Below, piece after piece: positions 1 through 5,500 of a stretch of DNA of 5,500 bases. A program made the position numbers and the translations under genes. Each line of letters opens with the position of its first letter. The first letter of the stretch is position 1. Under the pieces are notes generated by a model that was not told where the DNA came from, did not search any database, and saw nothing but the letters and a program-made list of their open reading frames with translations. This DNA is from Alphaproteobacteria bacterium (lineage in GTDB: Bacteria > Pseudomonadota > Alphaproteobacteria > Caulobacterales > Caulobacteraceae): NCBI GenBank assembly GCA_028869395.1, contig JAGWSE010000323.1, positions 1-5,500 of the forward strand. Reading direction: 5' to 3'.

Positions 1-2
1 AA

Positions 3-419
3 TCGTTTGATCTCGAACGGTTTGTCGCCGCGCAGGCGCCGGTCTGGGACGCGGTGCGCGGCGAGCTGTCGGCCGGCCGCAAGCGGACGCATTGGATGTG
101 GTTCGTCTTCCCGCAGATCGCCGGCCTGGGCACCAGCCCGACGGCGCAGGCCTATGCGGTGGGCTCGATGGAGGAGGCGAGGGCCTATCTGGCCCACCCG
201 CTGCTCGGACCGCGGCTGCGCGCCTGCACGACGGCGGTGCTGGGTGTCCGGGGCCGCTCGGCGCATGAGATCTTCGGCAGTCCCGACGACCTCAAGTTCC
301 GCTCGTCCATGACACTCTTCCGCGAGGCGGCGCCGGACAAGCCGTTGTTCGAGACGGCGCTCAGGCGCTACTTCGGGGGCGAGCCCGACCCGCGGACGCT
401 GGCCATCCTCCGGCGCTGA
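3..419 (+). CDS. DUF1810 family protein, 5' end cut by the window edge
   Basis: The frame is open from the first complete codon to a TGA at 417-419, giving 138 visible residues. The family is usually about 140-150 residues long, so only a few N-terminal residues should be missing. The sequence reads FDLERFVAAQAPVWDAV near the start, then RKRTHWMWFVFPQIAGLG, then a segment with HPLLGPRL, then GRSAHEIFGSPDDLKFRSS and a C-terminal RYFGGEPDPRTL. These blocks are what I know as the conserved core of DUF1810, sometimes loosely annotated as calpastatin in databases. The protein is small and appears soluble, with no signal peptide or membrane segment visible. Its biochemical function is not established to my knowledge, so none is assigned. 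The internal ATG at 54 is not the start, because family-conserved sequence continues upstream of it. It converges on the glycine-zipper gene with a 31-base gap. Confidence 0.9.
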   Translation, partial: SFDLERFVAAQAPVWDAVRGELSAGRKRTHWMWFVFPQIAGLGTSPTAQAYAVGSMEEARAYLAHPLLGPRLRACTTAVLGVRGRSAHEIFGSPDDLKFRSSMTLFREAAPDKPLFETALRRYFGGEPDPRTLAILRR

Positions 420-437
420 GCCGCCGCCGGCCGGCTC
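418..437. other. GC-rich inverted repeat between convergent genes
   Basis: GAGCCG at 418-423 and CGGCTC at 432-437 are perfect inverted repeats around an 8-base loop, which contains part of a second palindrome, GCCGGCCGGC, at 426-435. The repeat begins inside the DUF1810 stop codon and sits before the glycine-zipper stop on the other strand. No T-run follows on either strand, so it is not a canonical intrinsic terminator. It could be a weak bidirectional terminator or 3'-end stabiliser, or simply chance in GC-rich DNA. Confidence 0.25.
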
Positions 438-450
438 ACGCCGTCAATCC

Positions 451-1116
451 TCACCAGCGGTTATAGCGGTAATGCCAGTCGCCGGGACGGTAGTCCGGGC
501 GCCAATGGTCCCGGTGCTCCCAATACCAGTAGCGGTAGGGCCGATAGACCCACCGGTCGCCCGCCCAGGCCCAGGGCCGATACCAGGACGGGCCCACGAC
601 CACGTTCATGCCGTAGGTCGGCGGCGGATAATAGAACGTCGGCGCGCCAGCTCGGACCAGGTATCCCGGAGGACAGGCGTCGCTGTTGGAGGTGGCGCTG
701 GAGCCGATTGCGGCGCCCGCCAGCGCCCCGAGCGCCCCGCCGGCGATGGCGCCCTCGGTATGCTGATGGCGACCGGCTACGTTCGAGCCCACGATCGCTC
801 CCAGCACCCCGCCGATCACCGCGCCCGTGGTCGCGTTCTTCTGACGCTGCTGCTCGCGGGCGATGCAGGACTGCGCCGCCCATTCCGAATAACGCTGGGC
901 ATAGTCGCGGTCATAGGCCTGCGCTTGTTCGTCATAGACCGATCCGGGGGCCTCGGCGCCGACGGGCGGCGGAGCGTACTCGCCGGCTGGTGGCGCGACC
1001 GGAGGCGGCGAGGTCGGCGGAGGCTGCGCGGCGGCGCCGCCGGCCTGGGCAATCGCCGCGACGACCAGGCACGCGGCCATGACCTTCACCGTCGGCAAGG
1101 AAGAAGAAGCGTTCAT
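451..1116 (-). CDS. Exported glycine-zipper protein with aromatic/Arg-rich C-terminal tail
   Basis: The predicted protein has 221 residues. Residues 1-30 look like a Sec signal peptide, with hydrophobic core VMAACLVVAAIA and likely cleavage after AAA at position 30. Cys16 lies inside the hydrophobic core, so I read this as an ordinary rather than a lipoprotein signal. Residues 31-56 are Pro/Ala-rich, and 61-95 are polar and rich in Gln, Arg and Tyr, containing Cys84. Residues 98-140 form two Gly/Ala-rich hydrophobic segments (GAVIGGVLGAIVGS and GAIAGGALGALAGAAIGS) typical of the glycine-zipper 2TM (17 kDa antigen-like) fold. Cys148 follows, and the last 45 residues are packed with Trp, Tyr and Arg. 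The ATG at 1116 is chosen over longer in-frame options because the signal peptide begins there and GGAG (complement of 1123-1126) lies 6 bases upstream. A periplasmic or outer-membrane envelope location is inferred. The exact role is unknown. Confidence 0.8.
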   Translation of the reverse strand: MNASSSLPTVKVMAACLVVAAIAQAGGAAAQPPPTSPPPVAPPAGEYAPPPVGAEAPGSVYDEQAQAYDRDYAQRYSEWAAQSCIAREQQRQKNATTGAVIGGVLGAIVGSNVAGRHQHTEGAIAGGALGALAGAAIGSSATSNSDACPPGYLVRAGAPTFYYPPPTYGMNVVVGPSWYRPWAWAGDRWVYRPYRYWYWEHRDHWRPDYRPGDWHYRYNRW

Positions 1117-1225
1117 TGCGGGCTCCGTTCGATCGCGTCCGGGGCTCCGTGGGCCCGCGGTTCGGTAGGCATGCCTTGGGGCGCCTGCTAGACCGCGGCC
1201 TTGACCTGCAACAAAGGGGGCGACT
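1117..1225. promoter_or_regulatory. Divergent intergenic region between glycine-zipper and acylase genes
   Basis: These 109 bases separate two divergently read genes, so promoters for both should lie here or overlap the neighbouring starts. On the plus strand GCTAGACC at 1187-1194 matches the Caulobacter-type housekeeping -10 pattern GCTANAWC at seven of eight positions, but I find no convincing -35 at the usual spacing. On the minus strand nothing stands out. The region is otherwise GC-rich, and I see no clear operator repeats. That the region is regulatory is likely from layout; the individual promoter element is weak. Confidence 0.45.
1213..1220 (+). promoter_or_regulatory. Ribosome binding site that fixes the TTG start of the acylase
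   Basis: AAAGGGGG is a strong purine-rich Shine-Dalgarno sequence ending 5 bases before the TTG at 1226. An in-frame TGA lies upstream at 1202-1204, with no ATG or GTG between it and the TTG. Translation from this TTG gives a complete signal peptide, so the site and start support each other. Confidence 0.75.
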
Positions 1226-3409
1226 TTGCGGGCTGTTCTTCTCGGTTTGGTCCTTGCGACCTTGGCCGGAGCTGCGGGCGCAGCCCCCTCCGACCTCGCC
1301 CGCGAGCGGGCTGAAGCCGCCCATGTGACCATCGTCCGCGACGACTGGGGCATCGCCCACGTCCACGGCCACACCGATCGGGAGGCGGTGTTCGGGATGG
1401 CCTATGCCCAGGCCGAGGACGACTTCAATCGGGTCGAAGGCAACTACATCGACGCGATGGGGCTCTCGGCGCAAGTGGATGGTCCCTCGGCTGTCTGGAA
1501 GGACCTCCGGATGAAGCTGATCGTGGATCCGGAGGCGCTCAAGTCCGACTACGCCAGCAGCCCCGCCTGGCTGCAGCAGCTGATGGATGGCTGGGCAGAC
1601 GGCCTCAACTACTTCCTGGCGACCCATACCCGCGTAAAACCCAAGGTCATCCGCCACTTCGAGCCCTGGATGGCGCTCTCCTTCACCGAAGGCAGCATCG
1701 GCCCGGACATCGAGCGGGCGAACCTCCGCGACCTGGAGGCCTTCTACGGCGGTCAACCCATGGCGGAGGCCTCGCCGCATCGCGGCCTGCAGTTCAAGGA
1801 GCCGTCCGGGTCCAACGGCTTCGCCATCGCACCCTCGAACACCCGCGACGGCCACGCGCTGCTGCTGATCAACCCGCACACCTCCTTCTTCTTCCGCTCG
1901 GAGCTCCAGATGTCGAGCGACCAGGGCCTCGACGCCTACGGCGCGGTGACCTGGGGCCAGTTCTTCATCTACCAGGGCTTCAACCGGCACGTCGGCTGGA
2001 TGCACACCTCGACCGGCGCTGACGTTGTCGACGAGTTCGCCGAGACGATCGTCAGGAGAAACGGCAAGCTCTTCTACCGCTTTGGCCGCGGGCTTCGCCC
2101 CGTGAAGGTCAGGACCATCGTCGTCCCCTACCGCACGCCGACGGGCGGCATGGCCGTGCGCCGCTTCACCACCTATGCGACGCACCACGGCCCGATCGTC
2201 CGCGCCGACAACGGCAAGTGGATCGCGATCGCCCTGATGAACCGGCCGATACCGGCGCTGGAGCAATCCTTCCTGCGCACCAAGGCGCACGACTACGCCT
2301 CGTACATGAAGGTGGCCGAGCTTAAGGCGAACTCGTCCAACAACACCGTCTTCGCCGACGACAAGGGCGAGATCGCCTACCTGCATCCGCAGTTCATTCC
2401 CCTGCGGGACAACCGCTTCGACTACACCAAGCCGGTGGACGGCGCCGACCCGGCGACCGACTGGCACGGACTGACGCCACTGTCTGACGTGCCCCACATT
2501 CTCAATCCGCCGAGCGGATGGATCTACAATTCAAATGACGCGCCGTGGGACGCTGCGGGGCCCGGGGACAGTCCGCGTGCGGCCGATTTCCCGCGGTACA
2601 TGGACCAGTTTGGCCGCAACATGCGCAGCCTGCACGCCGTCCGCGTCCTGGAAGGCCGAAAGGACTTCACCCTGCACGGACTGATGCGGGCAGCCTTCGA
2701 CCCTTGGCTGCCGGCCTTCTCGAGGCTGATCCCGAGCCTCCTGGCGGCCTACGACTCGACGTCGGCGAGCGATCCCCTGAAGGCCAGGCTGGCCGACCAG
2801 ATCGCGGTGCTGCGGAGCTGGGACTACCGCTGGGGCGTGGGATCCGTGCCGACGGCGCTGGCCGTCTTCTGGGGTGACGAGCTGTGGAAGACCATTCCCG
2901 CCTCGCGGGCCTTCCGGCTGGAGACCTTCGAGGACGTGGCCGAGCACGTCAGCGCGCACGACAAGCTGCAGGCCCTGGCCGAAGCCTCCGACCGCCTGAC
3001 CCGCGACTTCGGCGCCTGGAAGACGCCATGGGGCGAGATAAACCGCTTCCAGCGCATCGATGATTCGATCGCGCCGCGCCACGACGACGCCGCGCCCTCG
3101 ATCCCCGTGGGCTTCACCTCTTCGCTTTGGGGGTCGCTGGCGGCGTTCGGCGCTGAGCGCTATCCGGGCACGAAGAAACTCTACGGCTACAAGGGCAACA
3201 GCTTCGTGGCCGTGGTGGAGTTCGGGCCGCAGGTGCGCGCCTACGCCGTCACGGCAGGCGGCGAGAGCGGCGACCCGAAGAGCCCGCATTTCGACGACGA
3301 GGCGGAGCGCTACGCCACCGGCAAGCTGCGCGAGGTCTACTTCTGGCCCGACCAGCTGAAGGGCCACGTGGAGGCGACCTATCACCCGGGCGAACCGGGC
3401 CTCCGCTAG
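1226..3409 (+). CDS. Secreted penicillin acylase family (AHL/aculeacin acylase-like) Ntn-hydrolase
   Basis: The 727-residue precursor belongs to the penicillin acylase family (peptidase family S45), which cleaves amide bonds of acylated substrates such as beta-lactams, N-acyl-homoserine lactones or lipopeptides. Residues 1-19 form a signal peptide (AGA before the predicted cut), so the mature enzyme should be periplasmic or secreted. The alpha-chain part carries RDDWGIAHVHG (38-48) and the FGMAYAQAEDDFNRVEG block (56-72). Autocleavage is expected between Gly195 and Ser196 in PSGSNGFAI, exposing Ser196 as the N-terminal nucleophile. His218 is then beta-chain residue 23, the same position as the conserved His of PvdQ-type acylases. 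GWIYNSNDAPW (431-441) supplies the likely oxyanion-hole Asn (Asn437, beta residue 242). Length is close to PvdQ and aculeacin acylase. The substrate cannot be told from sequence; quorum-signal degradation is one possibility. No frameshift or missing catalytic residue is seen. It ends in a CTAG shared with the opposing gene. Confidence 0.92.
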   Translation: MRAVLLGLVLATLAGAAGAAPSDLARERAEAAHVTIVRDDWGIAHVHGHTDREAVFGMAYAQAEDDFNRVEGNYIDAMGLSAQVDGPSAVWKDLRMKLIVDPEALKSDYASSPAWLQQLMDGWADGLNYFLATHTRVKPKVIRHFEPWMALSFTEGSIGPDIERANLRDLEAFYGGQPMAEASPHRGLQFKEPSGSNGFAIAPSNTRDGHALLLINPHTSFFFRSELQMSSDQGLDAYGAVTWGQFFIYQGFNRHVGWMHTSTGADVVDEFAETIVRRNGKLFYRFGRGLRPVKVRTIVVPYRTPTGGMAVRRFTTYATHHGPIVRADNGKWIAIALMNRPIPALEQSFLRTKAHDYASYMKVAELKANSSNNTVFADDKGEIAYLHPQFIPLRDNRFDYTKPVDGADPATDWHGLTPLSDVPHILNPPSGWIYNSNDAPWDAAGPGDSPRAADFPRYMDQFGRNMRSLHAVRVLEGRKDFTLHGLMRAAFDPWLPAFSRLIPSLLAAYDSTSASDPLKARLADQIAVLRSWDYRWGVGSVPTALAVFWGDELWKTIPASRAFRLETFEDVAEHVSAHDKLQALAEASDRLTRDFGAWKTPWGEINRFQRIDDSIAPRHDDAAPSIPVGFTSSLWGSLAAFGAERYPGTKKLYGYKGNSFVAVVEFGPQVRAYAVTAGGESGDPKSPHFDDEAERYATGKLREVYFWPDQLKGHVEATYHPGEPGLR

Positions 3410-3789
3410 AGAAGGCTGACCGACAGCTTCCTTCGCTCCGTGGAGGCGAGGAGTTCGGCCCAGATGGCCTCCTGCCGCGCCTGGTCGCCCGCTTGTTCGG
3501 CGGCGACGTGCGCTTCGATGAGAAGCGCGCGCAGTCGGTCGTTCTCGGGCTTCAGCTTCGAGAGGCGGAAGTCATCGTCTTGGCCGCTCTCGCCCAGCAG
3601 CTTCCGCAGCGCGCGATTCTCCAGGACCAGGTTCTGGGCGGCCCCATCCCAGACTTCGGCCGCCAGGGCCAGCAGCATGGCCGTGAGGCCCAGGTCGCTC
3701 GCGCGCTCCGCCTCCGGCACGCCCGGCATGGCGTTGCGGCCGACGACGCCGGCGAGCTGCATCAGAACGGCGGGGACTTCCGGGTTCAT
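3406..3789 (-). CDS. Small helical protein coupled to the phosphotransferase, possible LvaB-like partner
   Basis: The predicted protein has 127 residues, with no signal peptide and no membrane segment. It begins MNPEVPAVLMQLAGVVGRNA, continues with a hydrophobic helix-like stretch (SDLGLTAMLLALAAEVWDGA, 31-50), then a Leu/Glu/Arg-rich amphipathic stretch (ENRALRKLLGE, 57-67, and ENDRLRALLIEAHVAAEQ, 82-99), and ends in a charged helix (QARQEAIWAELLASTERRKL). The ATG at 3789 overlaps the upstream stop as ATGA, so its translation is probably coupled to that of the phosphotransferase. An in-frame extension further upstream would run inside the kinase gene and is rejected. Small proteins next to ACAD10/11-like kinases include LvaB of Pseudomonas putida, which is needed for activity of the kinase LvaA. 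The size, position and helical pattern, including the LRKLLGE-type block, fit such a partner, but I cannot confirm homology. The gene is real with good confidence; the role is inferred. Confidence 0.8.
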   Translation of the reverse strand: MNPEVPAVLMQLAGVVGRNAMPGVPEAERASDLGLTAMLLALAAEVWDGAAQNLVLENRALRKLLGESGQDDDFRLSKLKPENDRLRALLIEAHVAAEQAGDQARQEAIWAELLASTERRKLSVSLL

Positions 3790-4811
3790 AGCTTGCCCAT
3801 CACCTTCAGGATGGCGCGGTCCTGCGTGTTCAGCAGCCACCAGGCGGGATAGATCATGATCGGCTCGCGATTGCCGCCACGGTTGAAGGCGGCGGCCGAT
3901 CCGACCCAGATGCCCTGGCCCTTCACGCAGTTGAACAGGATCCACCAGTGCAGCGCGGCCGGGTCGGCCTTCAGCCCGCTCGCCTTCTCCCAGATCGCAA
4001 CCGCCTCGTCCTGCGGTACGAGCCCGCCGGCGAGGCCGCGTCCAAACGCCCACACCGGGTTGAAGCCCCAGGCCAGATCCTCGAGGGGATCGCCCAGGTG
4101 GGCCATCTCCCAGTCCAGCACCCCGTGGATCTCGCCGGCCTCGTCGTAAAGGAAGTTGCCGGTCCGATAGTCGCCGTGGACGATCGAGATCTTCTGCGCG
4201 GGCGGCGGCGGATTGGCCCTCAGCCAGCGGATGGCGGCGCGGACGATCGGCAGCGGCTCGGCCTGGTCGCGGTCGAGCATGGACTCCCAGTAGTCGAGCT
4301 CGCGCCTCCAGCACTGGTCAGCAGGCGGCGCCTGCATCACCTCGAGGACCCCGACCTTCGCAGGGTCGACCTTCGCGATCTCGCCCAGGATCGTCCACTT
4401 GCGTTGCGCAACGACCGGCAGGACCGCGTCATAGGCGCCGGAAAGCAGCATCTGCGGCGCAGCCTGGAAGCCCGCCAGCTCCTCGGCGATGAAGAAGGGG
4501 TGGTCGAGGGCCGCCTCGTCCTCTTCCAGCCACAGCATCTCCGGGACCGGCACCGCCGAGCCGTGGAAGGCCCGATAGGCGGCGAACTCCACGCGGCGCT
4601 CGGTCTCGATCAGGCTGGCCGGCGGATCGCGCCTGAGGATCATCCGCCGCTCGCGCGCCGCGCCGTCCTCGCGCCAGGTCGCGCGGAAGCGGTAGGTCTC
4701 GCGGCTCGCGCCGCCGGAGATCCGCTCCATGGCCTCCACGGTGACGTCGGACGCGCCCGGCATCCTGGAAGCCAGATAGGCCGCAACGCGCGGCGCAAGA
4801 GGATGCGTCAC
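3786..4811 (-). CDS. Phosphotransferase family protein (APH fold, ACAD10/11 kinase-like, LvaA-like)
   Basis: The predicted protein is a cytoplasmic kinase-fold protein of 341 residues, the usual full length for this family. Nucleotide-binding features come first: the Gly-rich ISGGASRETYRF (31-42) and the beta-strand MILRRDPP (57-64), where Arg stands in place of the usual Lys. The catalytic loop is VHGDYRTGN (211-219) with Asp214 as likely base and Asn219 as metal ligand, followed by GVLDWEMAHLGDPLEDLAW (230-248), where Asp233 is the second metal ligand. Close relatives are the kinase domain of mammalian ACAD10/11 and LvaA, which phosphorylate 4-hydroxyacyl-CoAs so that acyl-CoA dehydrogenase-type partners can remove the group; aminoglycoside resistance is unlikely. 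The start is GTG at 4811, one base after the P450 stop, without a clear Shine-Dalgarno sequence, suggesting coupling to the P450. The stop overlaps the next gene by 4 bases. The actual substrate is not determined. Confidence 0.9.
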   Translation of the reverse strand: MTHPLAPRVAAYLASRMPGASDVTVEAMERISGGASRETYRFRATWREDGAARERRMILRRDPPASLIETERRVEFAAYRAFHGSAVPVPEMLWLEEDEAALDHPFFIAEELAGFQAAPQMLLSGAYDAVLPVVAQRKWTILGEIAKVDPAKVGVLEVMQAPPADQCWRRELDYWESMLDRDQAEPLPIVRAAIRWLRANPPPPAQKISIVHGDYRTGNFLYDEAGEIHGVLDWEMAHLGDPLEDLAWGFNPVWAFGRGLAGGLVPQDEAVAIWEKASGLKADPAALHWWILFNCVKGQGIWVGSAAAFNRGGNREPIMIYPAWWLLNTQDRAILKVMGKL

Positions 4812-4812
4812 G

Positions 4813-5500
4813 CTAGGCCAGCTCGAACTTGATGGGCAGCCGCTTGGGCCCGTTGACGAAGACCGCCTCGCTCATGGCGGGCTCGCCGGCGAGCGCCACC
4901 GACTTCAGCTTCGGCAGCAGTTCCTCCCAGAGGATCCGCATCTCCATTCGGGCCAGATGCTGGCCGAGGCAGACATGGGCGCCGTAACCGAAGGCGAGCT
5001 GTTTGTTGGGCTTGCGGTCCACGCGGAAGGCGTTGGGCTCGTCGAACACCTCCTCGTCACGGTTGCCGGAGGCGTAGCAGAGCATCAGCCAGTCACCCTT
5101 CTTCAGGCTGCGGCCGGCGAACTCCACGTCCTCGGTCGCCGTGCGCATGAAGGTCTTCACCGGGGTCGTCCAGCGGATCGATTCCTCGACCAGGCCCGGG
5201 ATCAGCGAGAGGTCCGCCTTCACCTTCGCGAATTCCCGGGGGTTCTCGGCCAGGGCCCACATGGCGCCGGCCGTGGAGGACGATGTGGTGTCGTGCCCCG
5301 CCGTGGCGACGATAATGTAATAGCTCATCGCCTCCAGGTCGGAGATCGGCTGTCCGTCGATCTTCGCGTTGGCGATCAAGGTCGCCAGGTCGTCGGTCGG
5401 GTTCGCTCGTTTGCGCTCCGAAAGCGCGTGGAAATAATTGAAGAAATCCGTGATGACGCTGAAGTCGAACTCCTTGCCGGGCTCGGGCTGGCGACTGGCG
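4813..5500 (-). CDS. Cytochrome P450, CYP108-like, 5' end beyond the window
   Basis: The frame is open from the right window edge to a TAG at 4815-4813, giving 228 residues of the C-terminal half of a bacterial P450 (usually about 400-430). P450s insert one oxygen atom from O2 into a substrate, using electrons from a ferredoxin and reductase not seen here. The I-helix oxygen-activation motif AGHDTT is at 5301-5284, the K-helix ExxR (ESIR) at 5184-5173, and the haem loop FGYGAHVCLG at 4992-4963, with the haem-ligating Cys codon at 4971-4969. The stretch with TTPVKTFMRTA, the GNRDEEVF block and the GQHLARMEM and LLPKLKS blocks closely recalls CYP108 (P450terp, alpha-terpineol hydroxylase) as I remember it, though other CYP families of alphaproteobacteria are possible. 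It is soluble, with no C-terminal membrane segment. It is the first visible gene of a three-gene operon. Confidence 0.93.
   Translation of the reverse strand, partial: ASRQPEPGKEFDFSVITDFFNYFHALSERKRANPTDDLATLIANAKIDGQPISDLEAMSYYIIVATAGHDTTSSSTAGAMWALAENPREFAKVKADLSLIPGLVEESIRWTTPVKTFMRTATEDVEFAGRSLKKGDWLMLCYASGNRDEEVFDEPNAFRVDRKPNKQLAFGYGAHVCLGQHLARMEMRILWEELLPKLKSVALAGEPAMSEAVFVNGPKRLPIKFELA

Noticed and set aside
472..1191. 239-residue plus-strand open frame opposite the glycine-zipper gene
   Set aside because: It is rich in Arg and Gly with no signal or domain; the minus strand has a signal peptide, glycine zipper and ribosome binding site.
1201..1206. TTGACC as a -35 promoter element for the acylase
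   Set aside because: At normal spacing the -10 would fall on or after the start codon at 1226, and no matching -10 is present there.
1117..1374. Longer start of the glycine-zipper gene, adding 86 residues
   Set aside because: The extension would bury the signal peptide in the middle of the protein and run through the acylase start; the ATG at 1116 has its own ribosome binding site.
932..2497. 521-residue open frame on the minus strand opposite the acylase gene
   Set aside because: It is a high-GC antisense shadow. Its translation is low-complexity Val/Gly/Arg/His-rich with no family pattern, while the plus strand encodes an intact acylase with catalytic motifs.
2531..3385. 284-residue minus-strand open frame opposite the acylase C-terminal half
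   Set aside because: It shows the same antisense-shadow composition and would lie fully within a well-supported gene; no domain is recognisable.
3790..4314. Longer start of the small helical protein, giving about 302 residues
   Set aside because: The added part is an Arg-rich out-of-frame reading of the kinase gene, whereas the ATG at 3789 makes a standard ATGA coupling overlap.
3948..4832. 294-residue plus-strand open frame opposite the phosphotransferase
   Set aside because: The sequence is Arg/Leu/Asp-rich as expected for the antisense of a GC-rich gene, and the kinase motifs on the other strand are clear.
5377..5379. TTG as the start of the P450
   Set aside because: The frame stays open to the window edge with P450-like sequence (FNYFHALSERKRANPTDDLA) upstream, so this TTG is an internal Leu codon.

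Overview
The window looks like chromosomal DNA of a GC-rich alphaproteobacterium, most plausibly a member of Caulobacterales such as Phenylobacterium or Caulobacter. That placement rests on overall base and codon usage, on the gene types (a CYP108-like P450, an ACAD10/11-like phosphotransferase, a secreted penicillin-acylase-family enzyme) and on my memory of similar neighbourhoods; no search was run. Coding density is very high. I see no RNA gene, CRISPR array, insertion sequence or prophage gene, and no stretch over 300 bases lacks a gene.

Left part (1-1116): the nearly complete 3' portion of a DUF1810-family gene on the plus strand converges, across a 31-base gap, on a minus-strand gene for an exported glycine-zipper protein with a proline-rich N-terminal segment and a strikingly Trp/Tyr/Arg-rich tail. 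A small GC-rich inverted repeat lies at their 3' ends.

Middle (1117-3409): a 109-base divergent intergenic region separates the glycine-zipper gene from a plus-strand gene for a secreted Ntn-hydrolase of the penicillin/AHL acylase family. The acylase begins at a TTG codon, which is fixed by a strong Shine-Dalgarno sequence and an upstream in-frame stop. The nucleophile Ser, the downstream His and the NSND motif are all present at family spacing, so the enzyme looks intact.

Right part (3406-5500): a tight minus-strand operon, read right to left, runs cytochrome P450 (5' end beyond the window), then an ACAD10/11- or LvaA-like phosphotransferase (1-base gap, GTG start), then a 127-residue helical protein (4-base ATGA overlap). 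Its last codon region overlaps the end of the acylase gene: both genes use the same palindromic CTAG for their TAG stops.

The most interesting reading is of this operon. A P450 that hydroxylates a lipid- or terpene-like substrate, a kinase of the family that phosphorylates hydroxyacyl-CoAs, and a small coupled protein resembling the LvaB accessory subunit in position would form a hydroxylate-then-phosphorylate catabolic module. This is inference from gene families and order. The acylase on the other strand appears to be an independent transcription unit.
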